Shown: positions 1 through 7,408 of the stretch, one piece after another
Position numbering within the stretch: the stretch's first letter is position 1
Layout: every line of letters begins with the position of its first letter
Assembly (NCBI GenBank): GCA_041661965.1
Contig: JBAZTH010000003.1
Coordinates: 391,162 to 455,161 of the forward strand
Direction of reading: 5' to 3'
Origin: Candidatus Margulisiibacteriota bacterium
GTDB taxonomy: Bacteria > Margulisbacteria > WOR-1 > O2-12-FULL-45-9 > XYB2-FULL-48-7
Length of the DNA: 64,000 nucleotides
Translations under genes and position numbers: made by a program
The notes under the pieces: model-generated
Seen by the model: the letters and a program-made list of their open reading frames with translations, nothing else
What the model was told of the DNA's origin: nothing
The model's database searches: none

Positions 1-905
1 GGACCAAAGTCGCGGAACATACCCGGCAGCTGCAGTCGCTGGCTGGCGCGCTCGCCAGTCTTGATGTCCTTTTATCTTTAGCCGAAGCGGCGGTGGAAAA
101 TAAATACAGCCGCCCGTCGTTTAGCGACCAAAAAGCGATCACGATCAAACAAGGGCGCCATCCGGTAGTTGAAAAGATGCTGGGTGAATTTAAATTTGTC
201 GCCAACGATACCGATCTTAACGAGGCACGCCGCTTTCTGCTGATCACCGGCCCGAATATGGGCGGTAAGTCGACCTACATGCGCCAGACGGCGCTGATCT
301 CTCTCCTGGCCCAGATCGGCTCTTTTGTTCCCGCGGCCAGTGCCAAGCTTTGCCTGATCGACCGGATCTTTACCCGGATCGGCGCGATGGACGATATCTA
401 TTCCGGCCAGTCGACTTTTATGCTGGAGATGACCGAGACCGCCAACATCGTCAACAACGCGACCGAGCGGAGCCTGGTGATCTTAGACGAGATCGGCCGG
501 GGGACCTCGACCTTCGACGGGATGTCGATCGCGGCGGCGGTGGCCGAACATATCCACGCCAAGATCGGGGCGCTGACCTTATTTGCCACTCATTATCACG
601 AGATTACTCAACTGGCGGACAAACATCCTGGCATGGTCAACGTTAACGTGACCGTCCGCGACCAGAATGGCGAGATCACTTTCTTGCGCGTCATCGCCGA
701 AGGACCGGCCGATAAGTCTTACGGCATCCAGGTCGCCAAGCTGGCCGGTATTCCGGCCGAAGTTCTCAAACGGGCCGAGGAGATCTACGCCACGCTCGAA
801 ATGGTCGAGAACGACCTGGGAGCGGAAAAGAAAAAAGCCCTTCGCAAGAAGCACGGTCTTTACAAAACCCCCGACGACCAGCGCGAACAGGCGAGTTTGT
901 TTTGA
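1..905 (+). CDS. mutS: DNA mismatch repair protein MutS, C-terminal part (5' end outside window)
   Basis: The frame is open from the first bases of the window, so the gene begins upstream. About 300 residues remain. They hold the end of the lever region and the complete ATPase domain: the Walker A motif GPNMGGKST is encoded near 250-276, followed by Walker B (VILDEIGRGTS) and the FATHYHE segment. MutS binds mismatched DNA as a dimer and uses ATP to signal to MutL. The extreme C-terminus ends QASLF, which resembles the sliding-clamp binding consensus QLSLF; a clamp contact is therefore inferred. The GTG near 93 is internal, because coding continues upstream of it. The stop at 903-905 lies next to the promoter of the following gene, which suggests separate transcription. 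Confidence 0.96.
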   Translation, partial: TKVAEHTRQLQSLAGALASLDVLLSLAEAAVENKYSRPSFSDQKAITIKQGRHPVVEKMLGEFKFVANDTDLNEARRFLLITGPNMGGKSTYMRQTALISLLAQIGSFVPAASAKLCLIDRIFTRIGAMDDIYSGQSTFMLEMTETANIVNNATERSLVILDEIGRGTSTFDGMSIAAAVAEHIHAKIGALTLFATHYHEITQLADKHPGMVNVNVTVRDQNGEITFLRVIAEGPADKSYGIQVAKLAGIPAEVLKRAEEIYATLEMVENDLGAEKKKALRKKHGLYKTPDDQREQASLF

Positions 906-929
906 TATTTAGAAAAAAGCTTGTATAAT
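902..929 (+). promoter_or_regulatory. Promoter for arginine decarboxylase (leaderless type)
   Basis: TTGATA (902-907) and TATAAT (924-929) are separated by 16 bp, close to the sigma-70 consensus. The start codon lies only 8 nt after the -10 box. Transcription would begin at or next to the ATG, and no Shine-Dalgarno sequence is present. Confidence 0.7.
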
Positions 930-937
930 AATAACCA

Positions 938-1492
938 ATGAATTTAGTACCGACGAAAGTATTTTTTACCAAGGGAGTGGGCCGCCACCGGGAAAAGCTG
1001 GCCAGTTTCGAGATGGCCTTGCGCGACGCGGGGATCCAGGCGGTCAACTACGTCCAGGTTTCCAGCATCTTCCCGCCGGGCTGTAAGATGATCACCCGGG
1101 AGCAGGGGATGAAACTGATCAAGCCGGGCGAGATCACTTTTATCGTCATGTCGCGCAACGATACCAACGAGTCGCACCGCCTGATCTCGGCTTCGGTCGG
1201 GATGGCGATCCCCTCGGACCCGAATTCCTACGGTTATTTGAGCGAACACCATGGCAACGGGATGACCGACGAAGAATGCGGCGATTACGCCGAAGACATT
1301 GCCGCGCAGATGTTAGCCACAACCCTGGGGGTTCCTTTTGACGAGGATTCCAGCTGGGACGACCGCCAGGAGCTGTGGAAAGTTTCCGACCGGATCGTTC
1401 GGACCACCCATATTACCCAAAGCGCCATTGGCCAGAGGAACGTCTGGACCACGGTTATCGCCGCGGCTGTTTTCCTCTTTGACGAAAACTAA
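938..1492 (+). CDS. pdaD: Pyruvoyl-dependent arginine decarboxylase (PvlArgDC)
   Basis: The 184-residue protein matches the PvlArgDC family in length and motifs. These enzymes convert arginine to agmatine for polyamine synthesis, using a pyruvoyl group made by self-cleavage of the proenzyme. The cleavage site is visible as the Ser42-Ser43 pair in VSSIFPPG; Ser43 should become the pyruvoyl group and the first 42 residues the beta chain. The start at 938 sits 8 nt below a TATAAT box and has no ribosome binding site, which fits a leaderless message. The stop overlaps the next start by one base (TAATG). No agmatine-processing gene is seen nearby, so the downstream route is unknown. Confidence 0.92.
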   Translation: MNLVPTKVFFTKGVGRHREKLASFEMALRDAGIQAVNYVQVSSIFPPGCKMITREQGMKLIKPGEITFIVMSRNDTNESHRLISASVGMAIPSDPNSYGYLSEHHGNGMTDEECGDYAEDIAAQMLATTLGVPFDEDSSWDDRQELWKVSDRIVRTTHITQSAIGQRNVWTTVIAAAVFLFDEN

Positions 1493-2214
1493 TGACTGCC
1501 GCCGACCAGCTGGTGATCAAAGGCTTTCTCGAAACTTCTTTCGTCGACTGGGACGGGAAGATTGTCGCGGTCGTTTTTCTCCCGTATTGTAATTTCCGCT
1601 GTCCCTTCTGCCATAACGCCGGGCTCGTTAACCAGCCGGACAAATATGAAACTATTCCCGTTGCGCGGATCTTTTCTTTTTTGAAAGAACACACGGATTT
1701 TCTGGATGGGGTCTGTATCACCGGCGGGGAGCCGGTCCTGCACGTCAACCAGGGGCTGGTCGAGTTTATCGAAGAGATCAAAAAACTGCCTCTGTTGGTC
1801 AAGCTCGACACCAACGGGACCGATCCGGAGCTGATCAAGCGTTTGCTCGACCGCAAGCTGGTCGACTTTATCGCCATGGACGTCAAAGCGCCGCTGGATG
1901 AGCGGTATTATAAGCTCTGCGGGGTGGAAACCGATCTGGCCAAGATCAAACAGAGCGTCGCGCTGATAATTAAGAGCGGGATCGAAAGTGAATTCCGGAC
2001 CACGGTCGTTCCAAATCTCTTGTATTTAAAAGATATCGAGGACCTGGCTCGGGGGATCAAAGGGGCGAAAAAATTCGTCCTGCAGCAATTTGATCCGCGT
2101 AACACTTTGGATCCGGCCTTGGCTGCTTATGAGCCTTATCCGCTGGAAAAACTGCAGGAAATGGCCGATCTTGCCAAACGCTGGGTTCAGAACGTTCAGA
2201 TCAGAGGAAAGTAG
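1492..2214 (+). CDS. Radical SAM activating enzyme, anaerobic NrdG/PflA-like
   Basis: This 240-residue protein has the radical-SAM signature C-x3-C-x2-C (CNFRCPFC, about residues 30-37) for a [4Fe-4S] cluster and the SAM-binding GGEP motif near residue 83. It resembles the NrdG2 group, annotated as anaerobic ribonucleoside-triphosphate reductase activating proteins, which install a glycyl radical on a partner enzyme. No glycyl-radical enzyme lies in the window, so the partner is unknown. Its ATG overlaps the previous TAA by one base, indicating translational coupling. The stop abuts the stop of the convergent sensor gene with no intergenic space. The family call is firm; the exact substrate is not. 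Confidence 0.85.
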   Translation: MTAADQLVIKGFLETSFVDWDGKIVAVVFLPYCNFRCPFCHNAGLVNQPDKYETIPVARIFSFLKEHTDFLDGVCITGGEPVLHVNQGLVEFIEEIKKLPLLVKLDTNGTDPELIKRLLDRKLVDFIAMDVKAPLDERYYKLCGVETDLAKIKQSVALIIKSGIESEFRTTVVPNLLYLKDIEDLARGIKGAKKFVLQQFDPRNTLDPALAAYEPYPLEKLQEMADLAKRWVQNVQIRGK

Positions 2215-3768
2215 CTACTTATATTTGGGCGGCTGACCGAGTTTCTTGAGCAATTCGTTGATCTCTTTTTCCATTTCCGTCATCTTCAATTCCCGCCCGA
2301 CCGCCAGCAATTGGAATTCTTCCAGCTCTTTAACTTTTTCGTTCAGTTGTTTTTCGAAGCGTTTCCGTTCGGTCACGTCGCGGGCGATCCCGAAGACCGC
2401 GACCGGTTTGCCGTTTTCGAGCTGGACCTGGCTGTTGATCTCCAGGGTCAGGACACGTCCGTCTTTTGTTTTGATCGCCGCTTCATAAGAGGTCCGCTGC
2501 TGCTGGCCGGAGATCTTTTCATCGAGTTTTGCCTTGAGGACGGCCCGCGAATCAGGCGTGGCCAAAAAATCGAAAGGCCGGCCGATGATGTCTTCCGGTT
2601 TATAGCCGAGGATTCTTTTAGCCGCTTTATTGATGGAGGTGAATTCTCCTTTTAAGTTCGCGGTAAAAACGATATCATTGACGTCTTCGAAGATGGCGTT
2701 ATAAGACTGCTGGCTTTGAAAAAGCATGATTTGCGCCTGGTTGAGCGACCGAAGGGTTGCATTGATCGACCTTTGCAGTGAGGTGATCTCGTCGTTTCCC
2801 TCTTCCGGCACGGTCAGGTTGAGCTTCTCTTTTTTACCGATGGCGACGATCGCTTCGGCCAGCTTGGCGATCCGGGTGGTGATCAGCCGGTCAAGGGCGG
2901 TCAGGATGACCGCGCCGAGCAGAAAGCCGACACCAACAATGATCGCGATAAAAACAGTGATCGTTCGTTCCAGCTTATTGTAAATGATCCGAGAAACCGT
3001 CCGGGTGATGACCGCGACCGGTTCGCCGTTAAGGTCCCTTAAAATAGTGTAGCCCATGATCGTCGTGTCGTCGATCGATTCGATTGACAGGTCGTTCCGG
3101 CTTTTACCGACAATCTCCTTGAACTTTTCCAGGGAAAGGTCTTTGCTGCCCGGTAATTGAACTCTAATGTTTAGTTGCAGGCTTTTAGCCAGATAGTTTG
3201 TTTCGGTGTCATTTAGGAACCGGCCAAAGATCAAGGTCCCACGGACCGGTCCTTGATTATTGCTGGTTAGGATTGGCTGCGCGGCGAAGAGCAGCGGCCC
3301 TTCCGGCAGGGAAATTAAGCCTTTGGTCCCTTCTTTTCGCGTAATTTGAGACAGCTTTTTAAACTGCGCGTTGAACTGGGCGGGGAGCGGCGTCCTTATC
3401 TTTTTTACCAAGTCATAGCCGGCCCCGTAAACCAGCTTGCCGTTCAGGTCGAGAAATAAAAGGGCGTTGAGCCGCAAATTGCCCATAGTGGAGTCGGAGA
3501 TGTTAACCTCGACGAATTTCTTGTTGCGATCGACAACGAATTGGTAGGCGTCGTCCCAAATCGACCAGTCAAGGAGCATGTATTCCAGCGTCTCAAGTTC
3601 GATCGCCTGGAAGGCTCCCTGGATCCTCTCGGTCCGGCTAACGGCGTCATTCAGTTCCGCTTCCAGAAAATTAGGGACCAGGATCAAGCGCACTCCCAAC
3701 AAGACGACTAAAATGGCAGTGATCATGGTCAGGGCGGTGAAGATAATGAGCTTGGTTCTTAATTTCAT
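2215..3768 (-). CDS. CHASE4-HAMP-PAS membrane sensor without output domain
   Basis: The 517-residue protein has an N-terminal membrane segment (about 7-29), a periplasmic CHASE4-type domain with the characteristic DWSIWDDAY segment (about 45-200), a second membrane segment (about 272-294), HAMP, one PAS domain with PAC (about 355-470) and a terminal coiled coil. No histidine kinase, GGDEF, EAL or methyl-accepting domain follows. The signal must therefore pass to a partner or through dimerisation. The last 40 residues (ELEEFQLLAVGREL... ending LGQPPKY) resemble the end of the PAS protein at 49635. Translation starts 12 nt below a -10 box without a ribosome binding site. The gene is divergent from the TlpA-family gene. 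Confidence 0.85.
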   Translation of the reverse strand: MKLRTKLIIFTALTMITAILVVLLGVRLILVPNFLEAELNDAVSRTERIQGAFQAIELETLEYMLLDWSIWDDAYQFVVDRNKKFVEVNISDSTMGNLRLNALLFLDLNGKLVYGAGYDLVKKIRTPLPAQFNAQFKKLSQITRKEGTKGLISLPEGPLLFAAQPILTSNNQGPVRGTLIFGRFLNDTETNYLAKSLQLNIRVQLPGSKDLSLEKFKEIVGKSRNDLSIESIDDTTIMGYTILRDLNGEPVAVITRTVSRIIYNKLERTITVFIAIIVGVGFLLGAVILTALDRLITTRIAKLAEAIVAIGKKEKLNLTVPEEGNDEITSLQRSINATLRSLNQAQIMLFQSQQSYNAIFEDVNDIVFTANLKGEFTSINKAAKRILGYKPEDIIGRPFDFLATPDSRAVLKAKLDEKISGQQQRTSYEAAIKTKDGRVLTLEINSQVQLENGKPVAVFGIARDVTERKRFEKQLNEKVKELEEFQLLAVGRELKMTEMEKEINELLKKLGQPPKYK

Positions 3769-3780
3769 AACTCTGAACTG

Positions 3781-3809
3781 ATTATGACATCATCAATTTA
3801 AGAATTCAA
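3781..3809 (-). promoter_or_regulatory. Promoter of the CHASE4/PAS sensor
   Basis: On the minus strand TTGAAT (3804-3809) is followed after 17 bp by CATAAT (3781-3786). The expected transcript starts about 5 nt before the ATG at 3768. The promoter is back-to-back with the promoter of the TlpA-family gene. Confidence 0.55.
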
Positions 3810-3816
3810 TTCAAAA

Positions 3817-3845
3817 TTGACTTTATGGAAAGCAATGGCTATACT
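3817..3845 (+). promoter_or_regulatory. Promoter of the TlpA-CcdA-TrxB operon
   Basis: TTGACT (3817-3822) and TATACT (3840-3845) are spaced by 17 bp, a good sigma-70 match. The short leader that follows contains a GAGGGGG ribosome binding site before the ATG at 3869. Confidence 0.65.
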
Positions 3846-3868
3846 TCGAAAAAAGAGGGGGACAAATT

Positions 3869-4399
3869 ATGTGTGGAGCGGTTATGAAAAAAACATTTTA
3901 TTTGCTTTTCCTGGTTGTTTGTCTGGCCGGCTTGGTTTGGGGAATGGGAGAAAAAGAGCCGGCCGCGTCGAAGAAAGAACTCCTTGATTTTACTTTGCCC
4001 GATCTGGCCGGTAAGCCGATCAAGCTCTCTGATTATCGTGGGAAAGTGATTATGCTTAATTTTTGGGCGACCTGGTGTCCTCCCTGCCGTTCGGAAATGC
4101 CGATCATGCAAAAGCTCCATGAAAAAATGGCCGATAAACCGTTTGTGATCGTTGCCGTCAATCTGGAACGGGGTGCGGGGGACGCGGTCTGTAAATTTGT
4201 CGCCAAGGAAGGATATACTTTTAAAGTTTTGCTTGATAACGAGGGTGAAGTCGCCGGCCGCTATTCAATTTACAGTATTCCCACTACTTATGTCATTAAT
4301 AAGAAAGGGAAGGTGGTCGACAAACTGATCGGCGCCCGAGATTGGTTGAGCGATGAATACCTTAAAGCTTGGTCAAAATTGATCGAGCAGGCGAAATAA
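3869..4399 (+). CDS. TlpA/ResA-family thiol-disulfide oxidoreductase
   Basis: The protein (176 residues from this start) has an N-terminal signal or anchor segment and a thioredoxin fold with active site WCPPC in the context FWATWCPPCRSEMP. Such proteins act outside the cytoplasmic membrane, commonly reducing disulfides in apocytochromes or other exported proteins. The next two genes encode CcdA and a thioredoxin reductase, giving a complete route from NAD(P)H across the membrane to this protein. The start at 3869 follows GAGGGGG at a plausible distance. A second ATG at 3884 (MKKTFYLL), preceded by GGAG, gives a more typical signal peptide and cannot be excluded. Confidence 0.9.
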   Translation: MCGAVMKKTFYLLFLVVCLAGLVWGMGEKEPAASKKELLDFTLPDLAGKPIKLSDYRGKVIMLNFWATWCPPCRSEMPIMQKLHEKMADKPFVIVAVNLERGAGDAVCKFVAKEGYTFKVLLDNEGEVAGRYSIYSIPTTYVINKKGKVVDKLIGARDWLSDEYLKAWSKLIEQAK

Positions 4400-4402
4400 G
4401 CG

Positions 4403-5104
4403 ATGGCCGGCCTCTCTTTTGCCGTTGCTTTTGCCGCCGGCCTGTTATCTTTTCTTTCGCCCTGCATTCTACCCTTGATTCCTTCTTACATCCTTTTTTT
4501 GACCGGCATCTCCCTGCATGATTATCGCCTGTCGGTCGGGGAAGCCAGGCTGAAGACTTTGCTCAACGCCCTTTTCTTCGTTTTCGGTTTTTCTCTGGTC
4601 TTTATAGCCCTTGGGGCGACTGCCAGCGTGCTTGGTCAGGCGCTCATGGAATTCCGCGGGGTGATGCGGATCGTTGGAGGATTGATCGTGATCGGCCTGG
4701 GGCTTTTTTTGCTCAAAATTATCAGGCTGGATTTTCTGCAGTCGCATTTTGGCTGGCAGTTAAAATTTAAACCGGGGAGCTATCTTGGTTCGTTCGTGTT
4801 CGGGATGGCCTTTTCCGCCGCCTGGGTCCCGTGCGCCGGCCCGATCCTCGGTTCGATCCTGGTCCTTTCCAGCGTCTCGTCGACCATGTGGAACGGGGTG
4901 CTGCTGCTCGGTTTTTATTCGCTCGGCCTGGCGATCCCTTTTCTTCTCACCGCCTTAATGCTTGACCTGGCGATCGTTTACATTAAAAGGATGGAGAATA
5001 TCCTGCACTATGTTGAGATTTTCAGCGGGGTTTTGCTTATCTTGATCGGCCTGATGATCCTGACCAACTCCCAGCAGGTCGTTTCGCTCTGGTTGAGCCG
5101 CTGA
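4403..5104 (+). CDS. ccdA: CcdA/DsbD-type transmembrane thiol transporter
   Basis: The 233-residue protein has about six hydrophobic segments. The conserved cysteine regions of the family are present: SPCILPLIPSY near residue 18 in the first helix and WVPCAGPILG near residue 135 in the fourth. CcdA passes reducing equivalents from cytoplasmic thioredoxin to periplasmic thiol proteins such as the TlpA-like partner encoded just upstream. The gene starts 3 nt after the previous stop. Its own stop overlaps the ATG of the thioredoxin reductase gene by one base (TGATG). The operon context makes the thiol-relay role well supported. Confidence 0.93.
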   Translation: MAGLSFAVAFAAGLLSFLSPCILPLIPSYILFLTGISLHDYRLSVGEARLKTLLNALFFVFGFSLVFIALGATASVLGQALMEFRGVMRIVGGLIVIGLGLFLLKIIRLDFLQSHFGWQLKFKPGSYLGSFVFGMAFSAAWVPCAGPILGSILVLSSVSSTMWNGVLLLGFYSLGLAIPFLLTALMLDLAIVYIKRMENILHYVEIFSGVLLILIGLMILTNSQQVVSLWLSR

Positions 5105-6015
5105 TGCCGCTCGATCTGGTGATAATCGGCGGCGGCCCGGCCGGCATTACTGCCGCGGTCTACGCCGCCCGCAAAAAAATGAGCTTAGCAGTCGTGGCCA
5201 AGGAGATCGGCGGTCAGGCCGCTTGGTCATCGAATGTCGAAAATTACACCGGCTTTCAAGTTATTACCGGCCCCGAGCTGGTCAAAAAGTTTTCCGATCA
5301 TTTAAGCCAATATAAGTTTGAAATGCGCGAGGGGGTCGAAGCGACGTTGGTTGAGCGCGCGGGCTCTAATTTTCAAGTCAAACTATCCGACGGTCAAGCG
5401 CTTGCCGCCAAGTCGGTGATCATTGCTTCCGGGAAGCGGCCGCGCCCCCTAAACGTTCCCGGTGAGCGGGAATTCCGCGGTCGCGGCGTGGCTTACTGCG
5501 CGACCTGCGACGGCCCTCTTTTTGCCGGTAAAACGGTCGCGGTCGTCGGCGGGGGGAATTCCGCCCTCGACGCGGCATTGCAGATGGAGCGGATCGCCGC
5601 CAAGGTCTATTTGATCAATCTTGCTCCGGCCCTGACCGGCGACCCGGTCATGAGCGAGAAGCTGGTCGGACTGCCGAAAGTTGAGATCATGAACTCCGCC
5701 AAGATAACGGAAATTTTCGGCGATCAATTTGTCCGCGGCCTGAAAATCGACCGCGCCGGCCGAATCGAGGCCCTGGCGCTGGAGGGGATCTTTGTCGAGA
5801 TCGGCCTGACGCCTAACTCCGCGCTGGTCGATTGCGTGTCTAAGAATGAACTGGGGGAGATCGAGATCGATTGCGCCGCGCGGACCTCTTGTCCCGGACT
5901 TTTTGCCGCCGGGGATGTGACCGCTGTGCCGTCCAAGCAGATCATCATTGCCGCCGGTGACGGGGCCAAAGCCGCCTTGTCCGCTTTTACCTACTTAAAT
6001 ACCCGCGGCGGCTAA
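5104..6015 (+). CDS. trxB: Thioredoxin reductase-like flavoprotein, AhpF-like NAD site
   Basis: The 303-residue protein has the two-domain thioredoxin reductase fold: an FAD-binding GGGPAG motif at the N-terminus, redox-active CATC at residues 132-135, and a second nucleotide-binding GGGNSA motif. The basic HRR...R motif that binds the NADPH 2'-phosphate in classical TrxB is absent. In its place is YLINLAPALTGD, which resembles the matching region of AhpF, an NADH-dependent enzyme. NADH preference is therefore inferred. It would supply electrons to thioredoxin and CcdA. The gene ends nine bases before the stop of the convergent ferritin-like gene. Confidence 0.92.
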   Translation: MPLDLVIIGGGPAGITAAVYAARKKMSLAVVAKEIGGQAAWSSNVENYTGFQVITGPELVKKFSDHLSQYKFEMREGVEATLVERAGSNFQVKLSDGQALAAKSVIIASGKRPRPLNVPGEREFRGRGVAYCATCDGPLFAGKTVAVVGGGNSALDAALQMERIAAKVYLINLAPALTGDPVMSEKLVGLPKVEIMNSAKITEIFGDQFVRGLKIDRAGRIEALALEGIFVEIGLTPNSALVDCVSKNELGEIEIDCAARTSCPGLFAAGDVTAVPSKQIIIAAGDGAKAALSAFTYLNTRGG

Positions 6016-6023
6016 AAGTCCGG

Positions 6024-6554
6024 TTACCCTTCGACGATCCAGTGTTCTTGTTGTTTGAACCATTCCGTCGGATCGTTTAAGTAGAGCATTGTTTCGTCCA
6101 GAATAGCGAAATGTTCTTTCTCTTCCCGGGCGAGGGCGGCGTAAAAAATATTCGCGGTTTGATCGGTGCTTTCCGCCGCGATCTTATCGTATAAAGTGTA
6201 ACTGTCCCTTTCCAGTCCTTCGGCGACCAGGTAAGCGTCGTTAATGTCCTTTTGGGTCTCAAAATTTCGGTCGAGGCTTTTTTGCAGTTTCTTGAGAATT
6301 ATTTTCAAGAGGTCCTCTTTGGTCGGCGCAACCTCCACGTCTTTCAGCCAGTCCGAGGCGAGTTTTTTTTCGCCGGTCAAGTTGCGGTAGAACTCCTTGA
6401 TCTTTTCCAGGTGGACCAATTCCCTTTCCGCCAGGCTGGACAAGGTCGCGGCCGCGAGGGGGTTACCGGTCCTCTTGGCGGTTTGAGTGTAAAAATCGTA
6501 GCCTTTCTTTTCCAGTTCGATCGAGAGCTTGACGTCGGCAATTAGGTCGTTCAT
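6024..6554 (-). CDS. Ferritin-like/rubrerythrin-domain diiron protein
   Basis: The 176-residue protein is predicted to be a four-helix bundle. Carboxylate and histidine ligands of a diiron site appear as ERELVHLEKI near residues 48-57 and EEKEHFAIL near 146-154, with a further Glu in the first helix. No rubredoxin-like cysteines are present at the C-terminus, so it is not a classical rubrerythrin. A peroxide-scavenging or iron-handling role fits the anaerobic oxygen-defence content of the window, but the electron donor is unknown. The ATG at 6554 follows a GGAGG ribosome binding site by about 8 nt. Confidence 0.82.
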   Translation of the reverse strand: MNDLIADVKLSIELEKKGYDFYTQTAKRTGNPLAAATLSSLAERELVHLEKIKEFYRNLTGEKKLASDWLKDVEVAPTKEDLLKIILKKLQKSLDRNFETQKDINDAYLVAEGLERDSYTLYDKIAAESTDQTANIFYAALAREEKEHFAILDETMLYLNDPTEWFKQQEHWIVEG

Positions 6555-6583
6555 AGGTGGGACCTCCTTTAATTATCGCTAAA

Positions 6584-6612
6584 AGTTTAGCAGTTGTAAG
6601 ATATAATGACAA
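6584..6612 (-). promoter_or_regulatory. Promoter of the ferritin-like gene
   Basis: On the minus strand TTGTCA (6607-6612) is followed after 17 bp by TAAACT (6584-6589), with TGC immediately before the -10 box. This is the extended -10 form seen at many genes in the window. Confidence 0.65.
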
Positions 6613-6631
6613 GGGATACGTTTCCAGCTGT

Positions 6632-6679
6632 AAGCTCCCAGCTTTAAGCTTACAGCTTTAAGCTTAAAGCTGGGAGCTT
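6632..6679. repeat. Perfect 18-bp inverted repeat between divergent promoters
   Basis: The 18-bp arms at 6632-6649 and 6662-6679 are exact reverse complements around a 12-base loop that repeats AGCTTTAAGCTT-like units. The element lies between the minus-strand promoter of the ferritin-like gene and the phoB -35 box (6686), so it terminates neither gene. It may be a mobile palindrome or a protein-binding site; its role is unknown. Confidence 0.85.
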
Positions 6680-6685
6680 TCTTGC

Positions 6686-6714
6686 TTGGCAATATTTGAA
6701 TGGGCTGCTACAAT
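6686..6714 (+). promoter_or_regulatory. phoB promoter (extended -10, leaderless type)
   Basis: TTGGCA (6686-6691), a 17-bp spacer and TACAAT (6709-6714) preceded by TGC form an extended -10 promoter. The phoB ATG at 6722 follows 7 nt after the -10 box, so the first transcribed base should be at the start codon. Confidence 0.7.
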
Positions 6715-6721
6715 TACGATC

Positions 6722-7408
6722 ATGAAGGAAATATTGGTGGTTGACGACGAAAAGGATATTGTCGAGGCGATCGAATACAACCTGAAGAACGAAGGTTATA
6801 AGGTCGCCAAGGCTTTTGACGGGCCGTCCGCCGTCAAAATGGCCAAAGAAAAAAATCCCGCTTTGATCTTGCTTGATCTCATGCTGCCCGGGATGAACGG
6901 TCTTGACGTCTGCAAAACCTTGAAAAATAACGCCGCGACCGCCGCTATTCCTATAATTATGCTGACCGCCAGAGGCGAAGAGGCGGACAAGGTCATCGGG
7001 CTTGAACTGGGGGCCGACGATTATCTGACCAAACCGTTCAGCATGCGCGAACTAACCGCCCGGATCAAAGCGATTCTGAAGCGTTATGGCGGGGGAGCGC
7101 CGGCCGGGAAAAAGGTCTTTAAAGCGCCGCAACTTGAATTGGACGTTGATAAGCATGAGGTTCGCGTCGCCGGTAAAGCGATCGAATTGACCGCAAAAGA
7201 ATTCGCGCTGTTGTTGTACCTTTGGGAAAATGAAGGGAAGGTTTTCAGCCGGGAGCGGCTGCTCGATACGGTCTGGGGGATCGACGTCGCGATCGAAACC
7301 AGGACCGTCGATGTGCATGTCCGCCGCCTGCGGGAAAAACTTGGTAAAGCGGAAAAATATATCCACACCCTGCGCGGGGTTGGTTACAAATTCGAGGCGA
7401 GGCCGTGA
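6722..7408 (+). CDS. phoB: PhoB-type OmpR-family response regulator
   Basis: The 228-residue protein has a receiver domain with phosphoacceptor Asp52 (LLDLMLPG) followed by an OmpR/PhoB winged-helix DNA-binding domain (about 135-228). The next gene is its histidine kinase, and two pst operons follow, so control of phosphate uptake is very likely. The ATG at 6722 is chosen because homology begins there (MKEILVVDDE) and a TGCTACAAT box ends 7 nt upstream. An earlier in-frame ATG at 6686 would lie inside the -35 box. Candidate binding sites are described at 9161 and 14157. Confidence 0.93.
   Translation: MKEILVVDDEKDIVEAIEYNLKNEGYKVAKAFDGPSAVKMAKEKNPALILLDLMLPGMNGLDVCKTLKNNAATAAIPIIMLTARGEEADKVIGLELGADDYLTKPFSMRELTARIKAILKRYGGGAPAGKKVFKAPQLELDVDKHEVRVAGKAIELTAKEFALLLYLWENEGKVFSRERLLDTVWGIDVAIETRTVDVHVRRLREKLGKAEKYIHTLRGVGYKFEARP

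Noticed and set aside
6632..6679. Palindrome as a rho-independent terminator
   Set aside because: It lies between divergent genes, upstream of both, and lacks a proper T-tract.
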